A stretch of DNA of 64,000 nucleotides from contig CP082927.1 of NCBI GenBank assembly GCA_023038255.1, positions 382,146 through 446,145 of the forward strand. The letters run 5' to 3'. Below, one piece after another: positions 43,719 to 51,660 of the stretch. Source of the stretch: Candidatus Peribacteria bacterium (GTDB lineage: Bacteria; Patescibacteriota; Gracilibacteria; Peribacterales; Peribacteraceae). The stretch's first letter is position 1. The number at the start of each line of letters is the position of its first letter. The notes below the pieces were generated by a model. The model saw only the letters and a list, made by a program, of their open reading frames with translations. It had not been told where the DNA came from and ran no database searches. The translations under genes were made by a program, and so were the position numbers.

Positions 43719-45140
43719 ATGTGGAACATTCCCGCTTTGCGCTTTGGTACTGACTACCATAGTGCAAACAAGTCAGACGTGGTTGATTTGGGATCAAAGG
43801 AAGTCCTGGGGAAATTGGGACTGGTCGTGGATGGCATCATCCAGAAGGATTGTCGCAGTGGAAAGTTGCTTGAGGCAGCCTTCAAAAAGCTGCAAGCCAT
43901 TCCCATGAAGGCTCGGGTGGCCATGTGTCAGAGTGCCTGCACTCACTTCCTGAACGATGCACTCGATTGCGGCGGCGTCCTGCAAACATTCGACGAGTAC
44001 ATCGATGTGCTCACCCGCACGAGCGGGTTGTCGGAGTTTCTTGCGGGGCAGGTGACGGATCGCATTGGCAGCACGCTGCGCAACATGGAGGACATTGTGA
44101 TGGGATTGTCGCGCGGCATGCCGCATAGCATCATTGATGCCGGCATTGGCTGGCAATGGGGTTCAACGATTCGCCTGGTGCCGCGTGTTCACGCGCTCGG
44201 CTGTTGTATGCCTGGAAACTCTCCGGGAGTGCATGTCATCTGGCTGCCCGCTCTTGCGTTTGGTATCCCGGTGCTCATTCGACCTGGGTCCGCTGAGCCC
44301 TTTACCCCATATCGGTTGATTCAGGCTTTCATCAAAGCAGGATTTCCGAAGGAGGTGTTTGGGTATTACCCGTGCGAACACAGTGGCGCAAATCTCATTC
44401 CCACGCTCACCAAAGGGGCGATCGTTTTCGGGTCGGATGAGACAGTGAAGCAGTGGAAGGAAAATCCTCTCGTGCATGTGCACGGGTCGGGATTCTCTAA
44501 ACTCATTCTGGGAGAAGACCGTTTGAGCGAATGGAAAACATTGATTCCGGCACTTGCACAGAATGTGTCCGCGAATAGCGGACGCAGCTGCTATGCGGTG
44601 TCCAGGATCATGGTTCCGGGTCATGGAAAGGAAATCGCGGCGGCTCTTGCAGAAGAGCTGGCAAAGATCATTCCGCGACCATTGCATCACCCGGATGCGT
44701 TTCTGTCCGCCATGGCAATGCCGGAGCGGGCGACGGCGGTGAATCAGGTCATTGATGAGGAACTGAAAACCAAAGGTGCCATCGATATGAGTGCACCGCA
44801 TCGTACCGGGAGCCGGTTAGTAGAATTTGAAGGTCGAACGTACATGCTGCCGACCGTCATCTACTGCGAGAAGAATGACCATCCGCTGGCGAATCAGGAA
44901 TTCCTCTTTCCTTTCACAGCGGTCACCGAAGTGTCGAATGATCAGGCGTTTGGGGAGATGGGGCCCACACTGGCGCTCGGCGTCTATACCAATAACGAAG
45001 AGTTAAAGCGTCGGGCTCGCATGAGTCATGTCAGCCTTGTGAGTGTCAACAAGTCGACGTCTGTACTGGATCGTAATCAGCCGCATGAACACAGCCTCTT
45101 CGATTTATTTTATGAACGGCTGAGCTACGTGGAAGGCTGA
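43719..45140 (+). CDS. Aldehyde dehydrogenase-fold protein
   Basis: 473 residues. The NAD-binding half has a P-G-N-type loop (CCMPGNSPGVHVIWLPALAF) followed by GIPVLIRPGSAEPFTPYRLIQAF and the G-x-x-x-G-like region ending AIVFGSDETVKQW. The catalytic Cys is probably in SANSGRSCYAVSRIMVP, with the ending segment ALGVYTNNEELKRRAR typical of ALDHs. The closest type cannot be fixed (some features recall LuxC/acyl-CoA reductases). It is soluble and probably oxidises or reduces an aldehyde with NAD(P). The start has a weak Shine-Dalgarno match (AGAAGGA). Confidence 0.75.
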   Translation: MWNIPALRFGTDYHSANKSDVVDLGSKEVLGKLGLVVDGIIQKDCRSGKLLEAAFKKLQAIPMKARVAMCQSACTHFLNDALDCGGVLQTFDEYIDVLTRTSGLSEFLAGQVTDRIGSTLRNMEDIVMGLSRGMPHSIIDAGIGWQWGSTIRLVPRVHALGCCMPGNSPGVHVIWLPALAFGIPVLIRPGSAEPFTPYRLIQAFIKAGFPKEVFGYYPCEHSGANLIPTLTKGAIVFGSDETVKQWKENPLVHVHGSGFSKLILGEDRLSEWKTLIPALAQNVSANSGRSCYAVSRIMVPGHGKEIAAALAEELAKIIPRPLHHPDAFLSAMAMPERATAVNQVIDEELKTKGAIDMSAPHRTGSRLVEFEGRTYMLPTVIYCEKNDHPLANQEFLFPFTAVTEVSNDQAFGEMGPTLALGVYTNNEELKRRARMSHVSLVSVNKSTSVLDRNQPHEHSLFDLFYERLSYVEG

Positions 45141-45263
45141 TGAGCGTGATCTTGTTCCAGGGTTTCTGTGATTGAGTCCATCTGTGCGTGCACAGATGGA
45201 CTTTTTTTGTACTGCAAAAAATAACGGAAGCAAGTGCATCTCCCAAGGAGAAAAAATAGGGGT

Positions 45264-45338
45264 TGGCTGGGGAGGAGGGATTCGAACCCCCGAATGCTTG
45301 CTCCAGAGGCAAGTGCCTTACCACTTGGCGACTCCCCA
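45264..45338 (-). tRNA. tRNA-Gln (anticodon CTG)
   Basis: 75 nt including encoded CCA. Acceptor stem TGGGGAG/CTCCCCA, discriminator G, anticodon loop CTCTGGA (anticodon CTG at positions 34-36), T-loop GGGTTCGAATCCC. A -10-like TATTAT lies about ten bases upstream on the minus strand. Confidence 0.95.
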
Positions 45339-45380
45339 AGGTTTTAAAGATAATAGTGTATAGGGGCGGCTTGGCGCCTG

Positions 45381-45410
45381 TCCGCCGTAGCTCCAGAGAG
45401 CGAAGGTGGA
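45381..45410. repeat. Hairpin element upstream of tRNA-Gln
   Basis: TCCGCC ... GGTGGA with an inner GCT/AGC pairing (loop CCAGAG). A second hairpin CTGATG/CATCAG follows at 45440-45459. The 45339-45539 gap holds these two hairpins, the tRNA promoter and the promoter of the SEC-C genes; no ORF. Confidence 0.4.
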
Positions 45411-45503
45411 ACTCCCCAACGATATGGACGTCAGTACATCTGATGCCTGGAAACATCAGAGCCCGCGTATCCTAGCAACCATTAAACGTTATCGCCAGTG
45501 TAA

Positions 45504-45532
45504 TTGACAAAAGCATGAATAGGTTCAATATT
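45504..45532 (+). promoter_or_regulatory. Promoter of the SEC-C gene pair, leaderless
   Basis: Consensus TTGACA (45504-45509), 17-base spacer, AATATT (45527-45532), then seven bases to the ATG at 45540. Confidence 0.7.
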
Positions 45533-45539
45533 ACGTCAT

Positions 45540-46016
45540 ATGAGACCACTCGATTCTGTTTCCGGTGCTTCAGAAGGGCAAGACGTTCCTGCTGCTGCTT
45601 CGTCATCACTTTTGTCACGTGTAAGCACTCTGCTTCGTGGAGCTATGGGCCATGTGATAAAAAGCCCGTTACTGCCACATAAATCAGACATATCAGAAAA
45701 AGATGCTGATCAGGTTACTGCCGGAATTGAGAGTATTGATGAGTCGACTTTAACGCCTGAAGCACTCTCTTCCACTGAGCGTCTCGTTGGGGCGTTGGAG
45801 CAGATTGGAGACATGGGAAACGAGGATCTTCCCACGGATGAGCGAGATGCGCGTGCACTTGCGCTGCTTGCACAGATTCAGGGACTTCCTGTTCCTGCTA
45901 ATCCACTCAAAACAGTAAAGACCATCCGCAATGCGCAGGAAAAAATAAGGGGGAACGATCCCTGTCCCTGCGGATGCGGCAAAAAGTTTAAGAATTGTCC
46001 GAATCGGAAAGACTGA
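45540..46016 (+). CDS. SEC-C motif protein, first of a tandem pair
   Basis: 158 residues. The last ~20 residues are a SEC-C zinc-binding motif (NDPCPCGCGKKFKNCPNRKD), as at the C-terminus of SecA and many small proteins. The rest is hydrophilic and helical (ERLVGALEQIGDMG, ARALALLAQIQGLP) with a Ser-rich start and no known domain. The motif suggests binding to SecB, the ribosome or nucleic acid. It is followed after one base by a second SEC-C gene. Confidence 0.75.
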   Translation: MRPLDSVSGASEGQDVPAAASSSLLSRVSTLLRGAMGHVIKSPLLPHKSDISEKDADQVTAGIESIDESTLTPEALSSTERLVGALEQIGDMGNEDLPTDERDARALALLAQIQGLPVPANPLKTVKTIRNAQEKIRGNDPCPCGCGKKFKNCPNRKD

Positions 46017-46017
46017 T

Positions 46018-46413
46018 ATGACAGCAGAGAACGTATCAGAAGAGGATGGTTACACTCTGGAGAATAAGCCTATGCCGACAGGTGTACGGGTTTTGCAGGC
46101 AGAATTCGCACTGCAGATTTTGGAGCAGGTAGGCATTCAACCAGGAATGGTTGCAGTGATGAGTAATGGCATGGTGTTTTTCAAAAAAGCAGCCGAGATC
46201 CCGCAGCCCGCTTTTCTGCCCCAGGATGTTCAGAGTGTTTTCGCAAAACGAACAGAAGGTGCCAGACGGACCTATGGGTCGATCTTCAAATCCGTACCTG
46301 ATACCAGCGCGCATCCTCCTATCAGAAACAATTATGTCCGCCGCAGTGGCAATACGCCGTGCGGGTGTGGATGTGGCCAGAAACTCAAGAATTGCCCGAA
46401 GCGACAGGGATGA
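46018..46413 (+). CDS. SEC-C motif protein, second of a tandem pair
   Basis: 131 residues. It begins one base after the upstream stop (TGAtATG), so it is translationally coupled. The C-terminal motif NTPCGCGCGQKLKNCPKRQG is a SEC-C variant. The upstream part contains a helix-strand pattern (RVLQAEFALQILEQVGIQPG, VAVMSNGMVFF) not shared with its neighbour. The two may form a heteromeric pair. Confidence 0.7.
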   Translation: MTAENVSEEDGYTLENKPMPTGVRVLQAEFALQILEQVGIQPGMVAVMSNGMVFFKKAAEIPQPAFLPQDVQSVFAKRTEGARRTYGSIFKSVPDTSAHPPIRNNYVRRSGNTPCGCGCGQKLKNCPKRQG

Positions 46414-46461
46414 GAAAACCGGATATTCAAGTTCTGTAAAACCTCTATAATTCAATCGCTT

Positions 46462-46538
46462 GCTCGCGTAGCTCAGATGGATAGAGTACCTGGCTTCGAA
46501 CCAGGGGGTCGTAGGTTCGATTCCTGCCGCGAGCACCA
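46462..46538 (+). tRNA. tRNA-Arg (anticodon TCG)
   Basis: 77 nt with encoded CCA. Acceptor GCTCGCG/CGCGAGC, discriminator A, anticodon stem CCTGG/CCAGG, loop CTTCGAA (anticodon TCG). A TATAAT lies about 16 bases upstream. Confidence 0.95.
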
Positions 46539-46673
46539 TTCGATTCGCCCTTGCTACGCAAGAGGCTCACTCATGGCAAGCCAGTCCCTCTGTAAAAAAA
46601 CAGCATCAATGTTTGGAAATGTACGTACTTTCTCTGTATTATCGACGCTCTTTTTTGTTTCCCCACATTTCTC

Positions 46674-47282
46674 ATGAGACAGTTGTCCATTCCCGTTCTT
46701 GCTTTGTCACTCGTGACACTTGCTGCCTGTCAGACGTCCTCCCTCACAGAAGACGAAAAGGCGACAGTTGTAGAAACAGAAACTGCATTCAGCGGCGAAT
46801 TGCGCGAGATTGATGCGGCACAGAGCGTCATTTCGTTTACCGGAAAGAGCAATATCATCAACCACGAAGGAAAGTTCCCGAACTATACGGCGCAGGTCAC
46901 ACTCGATGCAGATGAGCCGTCCAATCTGGAGAAGGCACAGATCAGTGCTGAGATCGATGTTGCCACTGTCGAAGTGGATGCCGCAGGTCTGCAGGGTCAC
47001 TTTATGAAGGATGACTTCTTTGCGGTGGAGACGTACCCGAAGGCAACCTTTGTTTCCACAGACATTGTGAGCAAGGGTGACAACATGTACGCCGTCACTG
47101 GTGATCTGACCATCAAAGGCACCACGAAGAGCGTCACGATCGATGCAGAGATCACGGATGATTACCTGACTGCAACGTACGATCTTCCCCGTCTCGATTT
47201 CGGCATTGGAAACGAAGCCTATGGACAGAAACTCCTCGAGCCGATGGTTCCGGTCAGCATCAAGCTCGTCTTTAAGAAATAA
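46674..47282 (+). CDS. YceI-family lipoprotein
   Basis: 202 residues. Lipobox LAAC (Cys 19), then the YceI lipocalin-like barrel: VISFTGKSNIINHEGKF, ATVEVDAAGLQGHFMKDDFF, YPKATFVSTDIV and YAVTGDLTIKGTTKSVTI. YceI proteins bind isoprenoids or similar lipids in the envelope. The 31-base leader after TATTAT is C/T-rich (TTTTTTGTTTCCCCACATTT). A strong terminator follows. Confidence 0.9.
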   Translation: MRQLSIPVLALSLVTLAACQTSSLTEDEKATVVETETAFSGELREIDAAQSVISFTGKSNIINHEGKFPNYTAQVTLDADEPSNLEKAQISAEIDVATVEVDAAGLQGHFMKDDFFAVETYPKATFVSTDIVSKGDNMYAVTGDLTIKGTTKSVTIDAEITDDYLTATYDLPRLDFGIGNEAYGQKLLEPMVPVSIKLVFKK

Positions 47283-47311
47283 GCCTGAACATCCATTCAG
47301 TGTATCCAGCA

Positions 47312-47338
47312 AAAAGGGGCGTTCGTCGCCCCTTTTTC
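47312..47338. terminator. Bidirectional terminator between yceI-like and the 48-aa gene
   Basis: AAAAAGGGGCG pairs with CGCCCCTTTTT around a short loop; T-runs on both strands. Confidence 0.88.
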
Positions 47339-47352
47339 ATGACACCGTCGTT

Positions 47353-47499
47353 CTACCGATCGCGCTTATTCCTGTTGCCTGCAAAATGCCCCTGCGCATT
47401 CCGTTTCTGGCTGGATGAAGAGACACGGCCTCCTTCAGCGCGGCCTTTCCCGGTGCGATCAATCTCACTCTTCTGCTGCGTTCCGTTCTGCTTTTCCAT
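47353..47499 (-). CDS. Small basic hydrophilic protein, 48 aa
   Basis: ATG 47499 to TAG 47353. The product starts MEKQNGTQQKSEIDRTGKGR and ends AGNRNKRDR: rich in K, R, G, N, Q and S, without hydrophobic core, so probably disordered and nucleic-acid- or ribosome-binding. The leader is C/T-rich (TTTCTTTTCCCACACCTG), the same type as other genes here, and the gene ends 15 bases from a bidirectional terminator. A longer ORF in another frame over the same DNA has no such support. Apart from this gene, 47339-47642 holds nothing recognised. Confidence 0.5.
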   Translation of the reverse strand: MEKQNGTQQKSEIDRTGKGRAEGGRVSSSSQKRNAQGHFAGNRNKRDR

Positions 47500-47642
47500 A
47501 TCAGGTGTGGGAAAAGAAATAAAAGTGACCCGGCTCTTTTCAAGACGTTTCCCATGGCCTCCTCTTACCAGAAAACCGATGATCTTTTTTGTTGATTATG
47601 CCCTCCCTCCTGCGATATGCGGTACTGGCTTCCGATGCCGGA

Positions 47643-48299
47643 TTATTTCCGCTTTAACCACTGCGCAGGGTTCCCGGTCCGCCGCTTCCACCAGAGCCAT
47701 GCAAGGAAGAGGAAGGCGCCACCGACAACAATAATCTTCATGATGGTTTCTGCGGTATCGATTCCGGACATCAGGGAATCGAGTGCGGCAAGTCCTGTGT
47801 AGCCGAGCACAATGAATGTCATCTCACGGATATAGAACCCGATGTAGGTTCCGATAAAAAACGTGCGCTTGCTGATTTTCAGCACGCCGCACACTGCGGA
47901 GATCGGGGTGCTTGGCATCATCGGAATAGAGCGCAGCAGGAGCAGGACACCGATATCTTTCCAGGTGCCTTTGAAACGTTCACCGAAACTTTCGAGATCC
48001 TCATGTGTGACGCCGATGTATGTGCCGAAGCGCGGGATAATCAGATCTTCAATCTTGTCGCCGAGGAAGTAGAAGATAGATGCACCGAGAGTCTTGGACA
48101 GCGTTGCCAGTGCGCAGATCCAGAGCAGTCCCGGAACACCGATATTCTGTGTATTGGCAATCGATCCCGCCAGTGTGGCAACAAGAGGAGAAGGGATAGG
48201 TGCGAGAATTTCCTCAACAAGACCGCCGAGCAGCACGAAGAGGGACAGAGGAACGGTCTGGGCTGTGGTTTCCAGCCATGCAATAACAGAGGCGATCAT
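47643..48299 (-). CDS. DedA/VTT-domain membrane protein
   Basis: 218 residues, about five membrane segments. The family core is present: LVEEILAPIPSPLVATLAGS near the N-terminus, KTLGASIFYFLGDKI, and RSIPMMPSTPISAVCGVLKI (the R-x-x-P motif region). DedA proteins are lipid carriers or scramblases linked to undecaprenyl phosphate and membrane potential. It is close to msrA on the same strand, but each gene seems to have its own start signals. Confidence 0.85.
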   Translation of the reverse strand: MIASVIAWLETTAQTVPLSLFVLLGGLVEEILAPIPSPLVATLAGSIANTQNIGVPGLLWICALATLSKTLGASIFYFLGDKIEDLIIPRFGTYIGVTHEDLESFGERFKGTWKDIGVLLLLRSIPMMPSTPISAVCGVLKISKRTFFIGTYIGFYIREMTFIVLGYTGLAALDSLMSGIDTAETIMKIIVVGGAFLFLAWLWWKRRTGNPAQWLKRK

Positions 48300-48345
48300 A
48301 GTTGTTGTATGGTACGCAACGCCGGATCAATCGGCAACCGCGGCT

Positions 48346-48837
48346 TCAGTAATGACACGAGCTCAGTCCATTTTTCTTCAGATACTGCTGATGATAGTCC
48401 TCCGCTTTGTAAAATTCTTTTGCGGGGACAATGTCTGTCACAACCGGATTTTTCCATTTGCCGGATTTCTCCAACTGCAGAAGTGCCTGCTCTGCTGCCA
48501 CTTTCTGTTCGGGTGTGTGATAGAAAATCACCGAGCGGTACTGCGATCCGAAATCCGGGCCCTGCTGGTTGCGCGTTGTCGGATTGTGATTCTCCCAGAA
48601 CACTTTCAGAAGTGCTTCATAAGTGACAACCTCGGGGTCGTACGTGATTTCCACCGCTTCCGCATGACCGGTGGTGCCATTGCATACCACTTCATAGGTA
48701 GGATTCGGCACGCTGCCGCCGGTGTAGCCGACTATCACATCCAAGACGCCCGGAATCTGGCGGAAGGTGTCTTCCACTCCCCAGAAGCATCCTGCCCCAA
48801 ACGTTGCTTTTGCCGGTGTTGATTGCGTGTCCTGCAT
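48346..48837 (-). CDS. msrA: Peptide methionine sulfoxide reductase A
   Basis: 163 residues, normal length. The catalytic GAGCFWGVEDTF (Cys 17) opens the domain. GYTGGSVPNPTYEVVCNGTTGHAEAVEI and FGSQYRSVIFYH, in which the loops binding methyl sulfoxide are recognisable, follow. A C-terminal Cys (SSCHY) may act in recycling. It repairs methionine-S-sulfoxide in proteins. Confidence 0.95.
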   Translation of the reverse strand: MQDTQSTPAKATFGAGCFWGVEDTFRQIPGVLDVIVGYTGGSVPNPTYEVVCNGTTGHAEAVEITYDPEVVTYEALLKVFWENHNPTTRNQQGPDFGSQYRSVIFYHTPEQKVAAEQALLQLEKSGKWKNPVVTDIVPAKEFYKAEDYHQQYLKKNGLSSCHY

Positions 48838-48843
48838 AGAAGC

Positions 48844-48849
48844 ATTCTA
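48844..48849 (-). promoter_or_regulatory. Leaderless -10 of msrA
   Basis: TAGAAT, six bases (GCTTCT), ATG on the minus strand. Confidence 0.6.
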
Positions 48850-48923
48850 CCATGCAAGTCGAGTTCCGTCTTTGTGCCGCTACCATAATTCCGTCTTTTT
48901 CCATTTCTTCCCCCCTTTTTCTT

Positions 48924-49325
48924 ATGCAGCTTTCTGCACTTCACGCCAAACAGGACTGGGCATTCTTTGCGCTGCGCCTGATTATCGGTGCTATTTTTAT
49001 CTACCACGGCTACCAGAAGTGGGGCATGTGGGCTGCTGACACGCAGGCAACGGGTTCCATGCTCATCATCATGCGTATTCTTGCGATTGCAGAACCTCTC
49101 GGTGGACTGGCGCTCATTGTCGGTGCATGGACGCGCCTTGCATCTATCGGACTTCTTATCATCATGCTCGGTGCTATCTACATGAAAATGTTTGTGTTCG
49201 GTGCCGGCTTTGCCGGACAGGGCGGCTGGGAATTCGATCTCGCGAATCTCGGTGCGCTGCTCGTTCTTGCAACGCACGGTGCAGGCAAGCTGTCCTGCGA
49301 CGGATGCTATATGAAGAAAAAATAA
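48924..49325 (+). CDS. DoxX-family membrane protein
   Basis: 133 residues from ATG 48924, where the C/T-rich leader (TCTTCCCCCCTTTTTCTT) ends. Four membrane helices with DoxX hallmarks: LRLIIGAIFIYHGYQKWG, AIAEPLGGLALIVGAWTRLA and WEFDLANLGALLVLATHG. DoxX proteins are linked to redox or thiol stress. It is divergent from msrA, which fits an oxidative-stress theme. Confidence 0.85.
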   Translation: MQLSALHAKQDWAFFALRLIIGAIFIYHGYQKWGMWAADTQATGSMLIIMRILAIAEPLGGLALIVGAWTRLASIGLLIIMLGAIYMKMFVFGAGFAGQGGWEFDLANLGALLVLATHGAGKLSCDGCYMKKK

Positions 49326-49340
49326 GATCTGTGTCACATC

Positions 49341-49379
49341 AAAAAAGCCGCTCCGTCAGAAAGAACGGGCGGCTTTTTT
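49341..49379. terminator. Bidirectional terminator between doxX-like and Cys-repeat genes
   Basis: AAAAAAGCCGC (49341-49351) pairs with GCGGCTTTTTT (49369-49379). Confidence 0.88.
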
Positions 49380-49391
49380 GAATCACATTTC

Positions 49392-50300
49392 TTATTTCTG
49401 ACACACGACCTGCCTGCATCCGTTGTCATCCTGCATGGTCGTGCCGGTCAAACCGGAGCGCTTGCAGATGCGGATGCCTGCATCCAGCTGGTCATCGGAC
49501 GGGCAGGATGATGAAGCGGAAGACGCAGGAGCTTTGCAGGTCACTTTGCGGCAACCATCGTCGTCCAGGCTAATGCTTGCTGTCATATTGCGCGCCTTGC
49601 ACTTTGTACCGAGTGCATTGATCACGGTGTCATCCGGACATGCTTTCACATCATCTCCCAGCGCTTCATCCATACAACGCACCATGCGGCAGACGCCAAC
49701 GGTGTAGCTTTCATATTTCACCCCTTTTGCTTTGCAGGCACTGGCCTTGTTGCGCAGAGACACAATGGATGGGCACTCTCCCTGGGACGACACATTCTCA
49801 ATACAACGCACCTGCCTGCAGCCGTTGAAATTGTAGTACTCGAATTTCTGATTCTTGCTTCTGCAGGCAACAGCCACTGCAGTCAGCCTGTCACCATCCG
49901 GACACGGACCGTTCAGCGATGCAAAAGACGATGATGAAGAAACGGATGAGGACGAGGAGCTGGCGGAAGACGGGGGTGTCATGCTGCAGCGGATCTGCTT
50001 GCAGCTGCTCGGGTCGAGATATGGATTTGCATACATACCGGCCCGGACACATTCCTTGCTCTGATGTTCCAGAGTCAGCTTGCTCGGGCATCCTGCTTTT
50101 ATTTCCAGACACCGTCTGTTGTACTGATCTTTCATGCGCTGGTACGACAGTGTTCCCGGACGACCCTTCGACAGGATCTCGGTAATCTGTTCGCATGTCG
50201 CAGAGGAATTTTCGCCGTCAGCGGACACGGTGGCGACAGTGACAGTCGTCAGCAGAAGTGCCAGCAGAACCGTCAACGATGCGGAAGAAGGGATTTTCAT
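49392..50300 (-). CDS. Secreted protein with five four-cysteine repeats
   Basis: 302 residues from ATG 50300, which follows a C/T-rich leader (CTTTCCCTCTTTACTC) 28 bases after TACAGT; this start begins a clean signal peptide ending VSADG at about 28. Five repeats of 33-40 residues share the pattern C-P-x(n)-L/I-x(5-7)-C-x(3)-G/N-x(6-12)-C-(R/K)-x-(V/I)-x-C, e.g. ending GCRQVRC, VCRMVRC, GCRKVTC and GCRQVVC. A poly-Ser linker separates repeat 1 from the rest. Probably a disulfide-rich surface protein; no known family recognised. Confidence 0.75.
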   Translation of the reverse strand: MKIPSSASLTVLLALLLTTVTVATVSADGENSSATCEQITEILSKGRPGTLSYQRMKDQYNRRCLEIKAGCPSKLTLEHQSKECVRAGMYANPYLDPSSCKQIRCSMTPPSSASSSSSSVSSSSSFASLNGPCPDGDRLTAVAVACRSKNQKFEYYNFNGCRQVRCIENVSSQGECPSIVSLRNKASACKAKGVKYESYTVGVCRMVRCMDEALGDDVKACPDDTVINALGTKCKARNMTASISLDDDGCRKVTCKAPASSASSSCPSDDQLDAGIRICKRSGLTGTTMQDDNGCRQVVCQK

Positions 50301-50545
50301 GAGTAAAGAGGGAAAGAAGAGATATTTACTGTAGGTGAATCTACACGAGATTTCGCTTGCACTCAGGAAAAAAGAGGGGAAAATAGGCAGTGCTTTGGCG
50401 AGAACTCCGCCTCTGCCACGTCGCACACCCATTCAGCTCCGCTTCCGCGGACGCAGCTTCCCGCTTCTCTGGGACACATCATAAGAAATGGTGGATTTTT
50501 TTCTGTTCCGTCTCCGTGACGGCTTTTTCATCTACCCCCATTTCT

Positions 50546-50863
50546 ATGAACTCCCTTGACACTCTCAACGACAATGAACTGAGCGATGAGCCGCAGGCTC
50601 TCATGAGGACAGTGATGTTGCAGCAGACTGTTATGCTCCCGAATGTGCCGGCACACGGACATTGTGTGTGCATGCAGCAGCCGACATTCATGATCCGCAA
50701 AACAATCTTCATCACATTGCTGACGCAGAAAAATGCGGCATCTCAAACAAAAGATCAGCCAGCACCACAGACACGGGAGACGGTAGAAAAGCCCGCGCAG
50801 GAAACTCCCGGCATCCGCCGCGAAAAAGCGATTGAATACATGCCGGCGCAGGGAGCTGCGTAA
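50546..50863 (+). CDS. Hypothetical protein, 105 aa
   Basis: Not recognised. ATG 50546 follows a C/T-rich leader (CATCTACCCCCATTTCT). The N-terminal part is acidic, then a Met/Val/Cys-rich segment (LMRTVMLQQTVMLPN, CVCMQQPTFM), a short hydrophobic stretch (KTIFITLLT) and a charged Gln/Thr/Pro tail. No clear signal peptide. The weak hydrophobic segment could associate with the membrane. It ends at a strong terminator. Confidence 0.5.
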   Translation: MNSLDTLNDNELSDEPQALMRTVMLQQTVMLPNVPAHGHCVCMQQPTFMIRKTIFITLLTQKNAASQTKDQPAPQTRETVEKPAQETPGIRREKAIEYMPAQGAA

Positions 50864-50871
50864 CGACAAAT

Positions 50872-50898
50872 AGGGGAGTCTCGTCGTGAGACTCCCCT
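50872..50898. terminator. Hairpin between convergent small genes
   Basis: AGGGGAGTCTC-GTCGT-GAGACTCCCCT, a perfect 11-bp stem. A second hairpin (GTGCA-a-CCGTC/GACGG-c-TGCAC, about 50905-50930) follows at once. Probably shared by the convergent genes. Confidence 0.65.
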
Positions 50899-50938
50899 TG
50901 CCGTGTGCAACCGTCGTTGACGGCTGCACTTGTTGTTA

Positions 50939-51091
50939 CTAATTCGCATCTTCCAGTCGCGATCCAATGTCTTCTTCTATCTCGTCTTCAGTCTGGTTGC
51001 GCTGATCCGACCCATCACCGGTATATCGATCCTTTGTCTGATCGAATGTTGGGAATGGGTTGTTGATCTCAAGGTCTTGTGCAGTCAGCAT
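50939..51091 (-). CDS. Small acidic protein, 50 aa
   Basis: ATG 51091 is preceded by a real Shine-Dalgarno site (GGAAGGAG, six bases away). The product starts MLTAQDLEINNPFPTFDQTK and is strongly acidic toward the end (EDEIEEDIGSRLEDAN). No domain recognised. Upstream, 51092-51366 contains two hairpins and no other gene seen. Confidence 0.55.
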   Translation of the reverse strand: MLTAQDLEINNPFPTFDQTKDRYTGDGSDQRNQTEDEIEEDIGSRLEDAN

Positions 51092-51269
51092 AATTTCTCC
51101 TTCCGTGACACGAATGGTAAGCCAACAAGGGCGGCATACAGACTGCTCTCTGCATAACGCCATTGTCAGAGTGATGATGTAAAAGATCCTGTTACAAAAA
51201 AGAAGCGCCGGCTGGGAAGGGGAGCTGAGTCAATGTGTGATTGGATTCATCACGCACGCAGCTCACCTT

Positions 51270-51336
51270 CCGCCATAATAATGGTGGAACGAATGGAGCC
51301 GAGGACGATGGCCTTACTGCGCATGTAAGGCCATCG
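51270..51336. other. Pair of hairpins in the gap between two small genes
   Basis: TTCCGCCAT/ATGGTGGAA (51270-51291, one G·T pair) and CGATGGCCTTAC/GTAAGGCCATCG (51306-51336, perfect 12-bp stem). The second could terminate the 97-aa gene on the minus strand; neither has a T-run. Confidence 0.45.
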
Positions 51337-51366
51337 TACCGCCCTTTGCAGTCACGTCAAGATTAT

Positions 51367-51660
51367 TCAATAATCGCCGCCGCTCTGGGCAGAATCGTCT
51401 GAAGCATCTGCGTAGTCCGCGTGTGGTTCGGGACCCGTTAACTCATCTGTATCAGGGCCAAAAATATCCGGGAGTGCTGATGCAGACCGATCGGGCTGAG
51501 GATATCTGTCACGCCCTTTCCAGGTAGTGGAACAAACAAGTTCCCATGCCTGTTTTCTGACAGGTCCTTTTACGGATTCCTGCACGGCAGTAATTGCAGC
51601 AGTATTTTCTGTTATCGCAGATGATGTGAGGATTGATGCAGGTATTGTGAGCTGTTCCAT
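51367..51660 (-). CDS. Hypothetical protein, 97 aa
   Basis: Not recognised. It has a C/T-rich leader (TTTCTTTTTCTTTCTTCACTT). The N-terminal half is Thr/Ala/Ile-rich and helical (ASILTSSAITENTAAITAVQ), with a Cys-Ser-Thr-Thr-Trp segment in the middle. The C-terminal half is acidic and Asp/Ser/Gly-rich (DASDDSAQSGGDY), probably disordered. It resembles its neighbours at 50546 and 50939 only in being small and acidic. Confidence 0.5.
   Translation of the reverse strand: MEQLTIPASILTSSAITENTAAITAVQESVKGPVRKQAWELVCSTTWKGRDRYPQPDRSASALPDIFGPDTDELTGPEPHADYADASDDSAQSGGDY

Noticed and set aside
47337..47555. 72-aa minus-strand ORF
   Set aside because: Overlaps the 48-aa frame that has a proper leader and better composition; its own product is a mix of hydrophobic and basic residues without a recognisable pattern.
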